Of a stretch of 5,701 nucleotides of DNA, positions 1-4,868 are shown piece by piece (positions within the stretch are counted from its first letter, which is position 1; the number at the start of each line of letters is the position of its first letter). Under the pieces are notes generated by a model. It did no database searches. It was not told where the DNA came from and saw nothing but the letters and a program-made list of their open reading frames with translations. Where the stretch lies: the NCBI GenBank assembly GCA_025363495.1, contig JANYDR010000014.1, positions 1-5,701 of the forward strand, read 5' to 3'. Origin of the DNA: Cyclobacteriaceae bacterium (GTDB lineage Bacteria > Bacteroidota > Bacteroidia > Cytophagales > Cyclobacteriaceae). A program made the position numbers and the translations under genes.

Positions 1-137
1 GCAAAACTTGTTTGGGAGCCATAAAAAATATGCAAGGTTTTCCATATAAAACTCCACTTTCTTGCAGATTTTACCAACCCAAAACTCATCTTATTCCCAT
101 TAATCTTTATCCGTTCAGCTTTTTAAGGGACGACTAG
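1..137. other. Non-coding region downstream of xfp, no supported gene
   Basis: This stretch follows the xfp stop codon. I see no convincing stem-loop plus T-run that would terminate the minus-strand transcript. Short frames run into the left edge of the window. On the minus strand there are ATG codons at 89-87 (29 codons open to the edge), 45-43 (15 codons, with GGAG six bases upstream) and 22-20 (Met-Ala-Pro-Lys-Gln-Val-Leu). On the plus strand a frame is open from base 3 to a TAG at 135-137. None has recognisable protein character. One of the minus-strand starts could be the beginning of a further gene in the same direction, but the window is too short to tell. Confidence 0.5.
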
Positions 138-2537
138 TTAATTAAATGCCTTCGTCTGGTTCCATTTCCAATTAAGGATCTCAGGCATATCCTCTCCATG
201 TTTGCATATATAGGCTTTATGATCCAGTAATTTGTTTTGTAAAAACTGTTTGAAATAAGCACCCCTTGATCCTAATTCTGGCAAACGATCAATTACATCA
301 CCAGAAAGATGATAACGGTCAAGGTCATTCAGGACCACCATATCAAATGGGGTAGTGGTGGTACCTTCTCCTTTATACCCACGCACATGAAGGTTGTTAT
401 GATTTGCTCTTCGATACGTGAGGCGGTGAATGAGTAATGGAAATCCGTGAAAAGCAAAAATGATAGGTTTGTTCTTTGTAAAAAGTATATCAAAGTTTTT
501 ATCATTCAAGCCATGCGGATGTTCGCTGTGAGGTTGAAGAGTCATAAGATCCACTACGTTAATAACACGGATCTTCAATTCAGGAAAATGCTCCCTGATC
601 AGCTGCACTGCAGCGATGGTTTCGAGCGTGGGGACATCCCCGGCGCAGGCCATCACTACATCGGGTTCGCCACCGGCATCATTGCTCGCCCACTCCCAGA
701 TTCCCAGCCCGGCCGTGCAGTGTTTCGCTGCAGCATCCATGTCCATCCATTGTAGTTCTGGTTGTTTGCCCGCTACGATAACATTAATATAATTGCGACT
801 GCGTAAACAATGATCAGTGACGGATAGAAGAGTATTTGCATCCGGTGGCAGATATATGCGAATGATATCCGAAGTTTTATTTGCCACAACGTCCAGAAAC
901 CCTGGGTCTTGGTGACTGTTTCCATTATGATCCTGTCTCCATACGTGCGAAGTAAGGAGATAATTCAATGAAGCAACAGGGCGTCGCCAGAGTAATTTAC
1001 GTGAAACCTTAAGCCACTTGGCATGTTGATTGAACATCGAATCTACAATATGAATGAAAGCTTCATAACAAGAGAACAATCCATGTCGACCTGTCAATAA
1101 GTAACCCTCTAACCATCCCTGGCATAAGTGTTCACTTAATACTTCCATGACGCGACCATCAGGTGAAATATGATCGTCACTTTTCAGAATCATGGCAGTA
1201 GAAGTTCGTTCTGTAATATCGAACAGGTGAGAAAGACGGTTGGAGGCGGTTTCATCGGGTCCGAATACACGGAAGTTTCTTTTATCCCAATTCAACTTCA
1301 TGACATCACGTAGAAATGCACCCATGATAGAAGTTGCTTCTGCAGATACCGTTCCAGGTGTAATCACTTCCACGGCATGATCTCTGAAGTCCGGCTTTTT
1401 GAGATCGTCCAGCAGTAAACCTCCGTTGGTATGTGGATTGGCTCCCATACGTCGATTGCCTTTTGGCGAAAGCTCAGCGAGTTCTGAAATTAATTTTCCT
1501 TCCTTATCAAAAAGCTCTTCCGGATTATAACTTTTCATCCATTGCTCCAGCAATTGTACATGGTCTGGTTTTGTAGCAAGCTCTGATAATGGAACCTGAT
1601 GAGCACGCCATGTTCCCTCTACTTGAATGCCATCTACTTTTTTTGGTCCCGTCCAGCCTTTCGGTGTGCGAAAAATAATCATCGGCCACTGAGCGCGTTT
1701 TGTAAAGCCATTCGTACGGGCTTCCGTTTGTATTTTCTTAATTTCAGCAACGACAATATCAAGTGTGGTTGCTAATGATTGATGTACTTCATCGGGAACA
1801 TCTCCTTCAACGAAATAAGGTTTATAACCGTAGCCAACAAAGAGCTGTTCGAGTTCTTCTTTAGGAATGCGGGCGAGAATGGTTGGGTTTGCAATTTTAT
1901 AGCCATTTAAGTGAAGGATGGGAAGAACAGCACCGTCATGCACAGGGTTTAAAAATTTATTGGAGTGCCAGCTTGTTGCAAGTGCTCCTGTTTCAGCCTC
2001 GCCATCGCCAATTACGCATGTCACCATAAGATCAGGATTGTCAAACGCTGCCCCGAAGGCATGTACTAATGAATAGCCAAGCTCGCCGCCTTCGTTAATA
2101 GAGCCGGGTGTTTCAGGAGCTACATGGCTTGGTATCCCGCCAGGAAATGAGAATTGTTTGAATAATTTTTTTATACCATCTTCATCCTGAGTGATGTTTG
2201 GATACGTTTCTGTATATGTTCCTTCCAGGTAGGTATTTGCTACAAGTCCTGGTCCTCCGTGTCCTGGTCCTGTAACATAGATCATGTTAAGATCGTATTG
2301 CTTTATAATGCGATTGAGATGTACATAAATGAAATTCAAACCTGGAGTAGTGCCCCAATGTCCAAGGAGTCTTGGTTTGATGTGCTCAATTGTTAACGGT
2401 TTCTTAAGAAGGGGATTATCGTACAAATAGATTTGACCTACAGACAAATAATTTGCCGCTCTCCAGTAAGCATTCATCCTCTTAAGTAATTCCGGAGAAA
2501 GAGATTTGTTTGACAATGATACTGTTTCTGATGTCAT
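138..2537 (-). CDS. xfp: Phosphoketolase (xylulose-5-phosphate/fructose-6-phosphate)
   Basis: This is a thiamine-diphosphate enzyme that cleaves xylulose-5-phosphate, and often fructose-6-phosphate, with phosphate to give acetyl phosphate plus glyceraldehyde-3-phosphate or erythrose-4-phosphate in the cytosol. The 799-residue product has the usual family length and three-part build: an N-terminal TPP-binding domain (about 1-370), a middle domain (about 380-590) and a C-terminal domain (about 600-799). Visible family motifs are GHWGT (59-63), GPGHGGP (90-96), IPSH (135-138), EGGELGY (149-155), the TPP motif GDGEAETG (177-184), RAHQVP (311-316), FGPDETASNRL (425-435), SEH (468-470) and HNGNSHQDPG (537-546). 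By motif alignment, H60, H93, H138, H313 and H542 match the active-site histidines known from Bifidobacterium phosphoketolase, so the enzyme looks intact. The start lies 7 bp after the ackA stop behind an A-rich leader, so it is co-transcribed with ackA and consumes no other start candidate. Whether it prefers the C5 or C6 substrate cannot be read from the sequence. The codons around 601-720 are unusually GC-rich. Confidence 0.97.
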   Translation of the reverse strand: MTSETVSLSNKSLSPELLKRMNAYWRAANYLSVGQIYLYDNPLLKKPLTIEHIKPRLLGHWGTTPGLNFIYVHLNRIIKQYDLNMIYVTGPGHGGPGLVANTYLEGTYTETYPNITQDEDGIKKLFKQFSFPGGIPSHVAPETPGSINEGGELGYSLVHAFGAAFDNPDLMVTCVIGDGEAETGALATSWHSNKFLNPVHDGAVLPILHLNGYKIANPTILARIPKEELEQLFVGYGYKPYFVEGDVPDEVHQSLATTLDIVVAEIKKIQTEARTNGFTKRAQWPMIIFRTPKGWTGPKKVDGIQVEGTWRAHQVPLSELATKPDHVQLLEQWMKSYNPEELFDKEGKLISELAELSPKGNRRMGANPHTNGGLLLDDLKKPDFRDHAVEVITPGTVSAEATSIMGAFLRDVMKLNWDKRNFRVFGPDETASNRLSHLFDITERTSTAMILKSDDHISPDGRVMEVLSEHLCQGWLEGYLLTGRHGLFSCYEAFIHIVDSMFNQHAKWLKVSRKLLWRRPVASLNYLLTSHVWRQDHNGNSHQDPGFLDVVANKTSDIIRIYLPPDANTLLSVTDHCLRSRNYINVIVAGKQPELQWMDMDAAAKHCTAGLGIWEWASNDAGGEPDVVMACAGDVPTLETIAAVQLIREHFPELKIRVINVVDLMTLQPHSEHPHGLNDKNFDILFTKNKPIIFAFHGFPLLIHRLTYRRANHNNLHVRGYKGEGTTTTPFDMVVLNDLDRYHLSGDVIDRLPELGSRGAYFKQFLQNKLLDHKAYICKHGEDMPEILNWKWNQTKAFN

Positions 2538-2544
2538 TTCTTTT

Positions 2545-3744
2545 TTATTTAACTGTGTAATTCAAAACCATAAAGACCAATCGGGCGATCATCAACTCTT
2601 CATTAGTTTTCATAACTCTGACTGAAACAGCGCTGTCTTTCGGAGATATGATTGTTTCATTTTTATTATTTTTTTCTTCGGATACTTCGATGCCCAAAAA
2701 TTGCAGGCCTTCGCAAATGCGAGTACGGACCTCGGGTGCATTCTCACCGATTCCCCCGGAAAATATCAACGTGTCTACGCCACCAAGTACCGCAGCAAAT
2801 GAACCTATCCACTTTTTAGCCTGATAGCAAAATAGTTCGATCGCTTCGGAGGCACTTTTGTTGTCATGTTGATGCCTTAGTAATTCTCTCATATCAGAAC
2901 TTAATTCAGATATACCAAGCAAACCTGATTCATGATTGATCAGTTTATTGAACTCTTTTGGATTTAATTTATCGACTTCCATTAAATACAAGGCTACTCC
3001 TGGGTCAAGATCTCCGCTTCGTGTGCTCATAGGCAATCCTGAAGTGGGTGTAAATCCCATGCTTGTGTCCTGACTTTTGCCATTCTTTATGGCTGCAAGA
3101 CTAGCTCCATTACCCAGGTGTGCTATGATGATCCTGCCATTTGCCGTTGCCTCTCCACTTAATTGTTTAAGCTCATCTATGAGATAAGCGTATGAAAGTC
3201 CATGAAATCCATATCGCCTGATTCCTTTCGCGTGATATTTGCGTGGTATTGATATCCATGTTGCCACCTGAGGCATTGTGGCATGAAATGAAGTATCAAA
3301 ACAAGCGATGTGCTTTGCGACAGGGTATTGTTTTCTGAATATTTCGATCAATGCGATTTCCCCCGGTAAATGGTCGGGATCATAAGTAATGATCGCTTTC
3401 AGCTCTTTTATTAATTCGTCGGTGATTTCTTCTGGTTCGGTATGAGCCATTCCGTTAACAATCCTGTGACCAATTGCTTTTATCAGGATAGAATTTTTCT
3501 GTTTTATAAGGTGGTCGGCTAAAATATTTGCAGCGGAAGCATAATCCGGGGCTTCTATGGTGTAAACCTCTGTTTCACGGGTAATCGAATTTGTGTGTGT
3601 GAGTCTTGCATTTTGAGTTCCGATATTCTCTATCTGCCCATGGAAAATTTGTGTCGGCGTATCTTCTATTTCAAACGCTGAAAATTTTATGCTGGATGAG
3701 CCGCCATTGACAGTAAGTATTGAATATTTTGTTGTGGTTGTCAT
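2545..3744 (-). CDS. ackA: Acetate kinase
   Basis: The product interconverts acetyl phosphate + ADP with acetate + ATP; next to phosphoketolase it most likely harvests ATP from acetyl phosphate. The 399-residue length is typical of the ASKHA-fold acetate/propionate kinase family. Motifs in order are NGGSSSIKF (13-21, phosphate-binding loop), IGHRIVNG (91-98, substrate Arg94), FDTSFHATMP (149-158, catalytic Asp150), RRYGFHGLSY (176-185, His181), HLGNGAS (209-215), TRSGDLDPG (241-249, transition-state Arg242), SGGIGENAPEVR (329-340) and TNEEL (380-384, metal-binding Glu). All principal catalytic positions are present. Two signature segments deviate from the textbook AckA: NGGSSS in place of NAGSSS, and GHRIVNGM in place of GHRVVHGG. 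Propionate kinase is a less likely alternative, given the neighbour. The start at 3744 places the first beta strand directly after five residues, as expected. xfp follows after 7 bp; the response-regulator stop is 85 bp upstream, enough room for an own promoter. Confidence 0.97.
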   Translation of the reverse strand: MTTTTKYSILTVNGGSSSIKFSAFEIEDTPTQIFHGQIENIGTQNARLTHTNSITRETEVYTIEAPDYASAANILADHLIKQKNSILIKAIGHRIVNGMAHTEPEEITDELIKELKAIITYDPDHLPGEIALIEIFRKQYPVAKHIACFDTSFHATMPQVATWISIPRKYHAKGIRRYGFHGLSYAYLIDELKQLSGEATANGRIIIAHLGNGASLAAIKNGKSQDTSMGFTPTSGLPMSTRSGDLDPGVALYLMEVDKLNPKEFNKLINHESGLLGISELSSDMRELLRHQHDNKSASEAIELFCYQAKKWIGSFAAVLGGVDTLIFSGGIGENAPEVRTRICEGLQFLGIEVSEEKNNKNETIISPKDSAVSVRVMKTNEELMIARLVFMVLNYTVK

Positions 3745-3754
3745 GACGTATAAT

Positions 3755-3762
3755 CAAAGATA
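3755..3762 (-). promoter_or_regulatory. Possible Bacteroidetes -7 promoter element before ackA
   Basis: Read on the minus strand this is TATCTTTG, an exact match to the Bacteroidetes -7 consensus TAnnTTTG, placed 10 bases before the ackA ATG. No clear -33 TTG or TTTG box is found at the expected 17-23 base spacing, and the implied transcription start would leave a very short leader. An internal promoter for ackA-xfp is therefore possible but weakly supported. Confidence 0.25.
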
Positions 3763-3794
3763 GGCATCAGGTTGATCTCTTTGTTCACACAACT

Positions 3795-3821
3795 ACTGAT
3801 TAATTGTATTTAAGACTGATT
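3795..3821. repeat. Short direct repeat ACTGATT, 20-bp period
   Basis: ACTGATT occurs at 3795-3801 and again at 3815-3821, exactly 20 bases apart start to start, in the 85-bp gap between the response-regulator gene and ackA. Two helical turns is the spacing expected for a tandem operator on one face of the helix. In AT-rich DNA a 7-base repeat can also arise by chance. Confidence 0.25.
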
Positions 3822-3829
3822 GGGTTTGG

Positions 3830-4213
3830 TCAGATCAAAACCTTTTCAAGTTCGCGACATAGCGCTGTGAAATTATCAGGTTTAACAATGAAGGATTTGG
3901 CGCCCAGTTTAATAGCTTTTATTGTTTGAGCTTTCGAAGTGGTAAGCATCACAACCGGTATATTTTTTGTTTTGGGATTTTTCTTTAACTCAGATAAGCA
4001 CTCAATACCATTCATTAATGGCATGTTAACGTCCATAAAAATAAAGGAGGGTAAAGTGATTGATCTTTTAAGTATTTCAAGAGCCTCTTTTCCGTTGTTG
4101 ACTACATCACATAACATAGTGTTACCGATATCCGCGAGTGCTTGCATAAAAAATGTCTGGTCATCCTTATCATCTTCTACCAATAGAGTATTTTTAAGAT
4201 TTTCCATTTTCAT
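3830..4213 (-). CDS. Single-domain (CheY/Rcp1-like) response regulator
   Basis: A 127-residue protein consisting of one receiver domain and no output domain. The acidic metal pocket is E13-D14-D15 in LLVEDDKDDQ, the phosphoacceptor is D61 in FMDVNMPLMNG, the switch Thr is T91 in VVMLTTS, and the conserved lysine is K111 followed by Pro112. The DKDDQ stretch after the acidic pair and the NMPxMNG loop are typical of Rcp1-like regulators, which are abundant in Bacteroidetes and usually relay phosphate from a histidine kinase or a hybrid kinase. No kinase gene lies in the window, so its partner is unknown. A start at Met3 (4207) would also preserve the fold; 4213 is chosen because that ATG overlaps the TGA of a short upstream frame, which would permit coupling. 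It sits between the eRF1-fold-like gene (73 bp) and ackA (85 bp), all in one direction. A role in controlling the acetate genes is inference; having no DNA-binding domain, it would act through protein contacts or phosphorelay. Confidence 0.93.
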   Translation of the reverse strand: MKMENLKNTLLVEDDKDDQTFFMQALADIGNTMLCDVVNNGKEALEILKRSITLPSFIFMDVNMPLMNGIECLSELKKNPKTKNIPVVMLTTSKAQTIKAIKLGAKSFIVKPDNFTALCRELEKVLI

Positions 4214-4269
4214 AGATTAACGGCTATCGTTGCATCTTTTGATAATGATTGATGGAGTATTTTATTCAT
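4210..4269 (-). other. Possible 19-codon leader ORF overlapping the regulator start
   Basis: An ATG at 4269-4267 opens a 19-codon frame (beginning Met-Asn-Lys-Ile-Leu) that ends in TGA at 4212-4210. The TGA overlaps the ATG of the response-regulator gene as ATGA, the classic arrangement for translational coupling. A purine-rich GAGAGG abuts its ATG, which is too close for an ideal Shine-Dalgarno. The peptide resembles nothing I recognise, and the overlap may be coincidental. Confidence 0.2.
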
Positions 4270-4286
4270 CCTCTCTGGGAGAAATT

Positions 4287-4673
4287 CTATGCGTGTTTAG
4301 AAAAATGGTCTTTGACAAAAGCGTGCTGTTGATTTTCTGTCAGCTTATCTGTTTGCTTTAATTCTATTTTGATGTTAGTAAAACGATGGTCGGCACGAAG
4401 CACATTAAATAGCTCTGTCTTTGCTTGGGTAGGGCCAAACAAGAGTATAGCTTCATAGTTTGTAATGATCCCTCCGAGTTTCTTATAATAATCCAATTGG
4501 CGATGCTGCTCCTTATTGTGCATAAGGTTTTCACTTTTTCCTATACTTCTTTCCTTTTCGTCATGAGTAAATTGCAATGCGACAGTCTCTGTTTTGAGAG
4601 GTTCGGCAGTAAATTCCATCAGGTTGGCAACAAAATGATCCATCCAAATACCTATCTTTTTTGCCTTTTTCAT
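4287..4673 (-). CDS. Small eRF1-domain-like protein of unknown role
   Basis: A 128-residue soluble protein with no signal peptide or membrane segment. It starts with a beta strand carrying IWMDH (9-13), has a polar, charged middle (about 36-60), then YYKKLGG (62-68), a hydrophobic strand into LLFGPTQAKTEL (77-88) and a C-terminal TDKLTENQQHAFVKDHF stretch (108-124). This order resembles the small bacterial proteins often labelled translational machinery protein, which share a fold with a domain of archaeo-eukaryotic release factor eRF1 and usually show a WIDH-like start and a GPxxAK-like loop. No GGQ peptide-release motif is present, so release activity is not indicated. The frame extends to an ATG at 4730, but the 19 extra residues (Ser/Gln-rich) lack family character; the inner ATG has AGGA just upstream and puts the first strand at the N-terminus, so it is preferred. 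It is the first gene of the minus-strand cluster, 73 bp before the response regulator. Its function is unknown; stress-related translation or ribosome association is a guess from the fold. Confidence 0.75.
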   Translation of the reverse strand: MKKAKKIGIWMDHFVANLMEFTAEPLKTETVALQFTHDEKERSIGKSENLMHNKEQHRQLDYYKKLGGIITNYEAILLFGPTQAKTELFNVLRADHRFTNIKIELKQTDKLTENQQHAFVKDHFSKHA

Positions 4674-4727
4674 AATTCCTGAGGTTGCATGATTTTGTGA
4701 TTGCTGACTACAAAAGCTAAGTGAATC

Positions 4728-4795
4728 CATTACAGAATATTGGCAATTGTAATTGTGTAAAGAAGGGGAAAGTCGAATTTAAAGGCATTACAGAA
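4728..4795. repeat. Direct repeat CATTACAGAA (two copies)
   Basis: CATTACAGAA is found at 4728-4737 and 4786-4795, a perfect 10-base match with a 58-base offset on the plus strand. The related core CAGAAT also appears inverted at 4825-4830 region as ATTCTG. The repeated element may be a binding site for a regulator of the divergent promoters; the first copy touches the alternative upstream ATG of the eRF1-like gene. Confidence 0.4.
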
Positions 4796-4800
4796 ATTCG
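4774..4800. promoter_or_regulatory. Inverted repeat CGAATTT-N13-AAATTCG
   Basis: The arms at 4774-4780 and 4794-4800 are perfect reverse complements of 7 bases with a 13-base spacer, giving 20 bases between matching positions, about two helical turns. This geometry suits a dimeric regulator's operator, for instance an activator site of the divergent NtrC-type regulator or another protein. It lies about 70 bp before the GTG start and 100 bp before the minus-strand gene start. No T-run follows either arm, so it is not a typical terminator. Confidence 0.4.
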
Positions 4801-4833
4801 TTAAAAAGTTACATTAATCACACATTCTGGAAA

Positions 4834-4851
4834 TAGGTATAACTTTACCTA
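4834..4851. promoter_or_regulatory. Inverted repeat TAGGTA-N6-TACCTA before the GTG start
   Basis: Perfect 6-base arms at 4834-4839 and 4846-4851 enclose a 6-base loop; flanking GAAA (4830-4833) and TTTC (4855-4858) extend the symmetry with a three-base offset. It ends 17 bases before the GTG start of the regulator gene, so it could be an autoregulatory operator or form a weak hairpin in the leader mRNA. Confidence 0.35.
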
Positions 4852-4868
4852 AAATTTCGTTTTTCACG

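Larger units (their letters stand above)
4674..4868. promoter_or_regulatory. Divergent intergenic region with repeats
   Basis: This 195-bp AT-rich region lies between the minus-strand acetate cluster and the plus-strand NtrC-type gene and must hold the promoters for both directions. It contains a perfect 10-base direct repeat, a 7-13-7 inverted repeat and a 6-6-6 inverted repeat, described separately. I find no exact TAnnTTTG box and no correctly spaced sigma-54 -24/-12 pair on either strand. The best Bacteroidetes-like candidates are imperfect: TAGCTTTTG on the minus strand at 4719-4711 and TAACTTTA on the plus strand at 4840-4847. Confidence 0.55.

Noticed and set aside
447..755. 102-codon open frame on the plus strand inside xfp
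   Set aside because: It is fully antisense to the conserved C-terminal domain of phosphoketolase, shows no family motif, and owes its length partly to the GC-rich patch.
3939..4220. 93-codon plus-strand frame opposite the response regulator
   Set aside because: Antisense to a receiver domain with every key residue intact; the translated product is low-complexity hydrophobic with no recognisable motif.
4425..4682. 85-codon plus-strand frame opposite the eRF1-like gene
   Set aside because: The opposite strand encodes a coherent protein with family-like motifs; this frame looks like a reverse-complement shadow.
4711..4719. Minus-strand TAGCTTTTG as a -7 box for the eRF1-like gene
   Set aside because: It has one extra T relative to TAnnTTTG, and the nearest upstream TTG is 24 bases away, outside the usual spacing.
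4674..4730. N-terminal extension of the eRF1-like protein from the ATG at 4730
   Set aside because: The 19 added residues lack family character and the upstream ATG has no ribosome-binding sequence, while the inner ATG fits the fold; kept only as an alternative start.
4740..4757. Sigma-54 promoter candidate TTGGCAA followed by TTGTG, reading toward the NtrC-type gene
   Set aside because: The -24 half is good, but the spacing to the -12 half is one base too long and the invariant GC there is GT.
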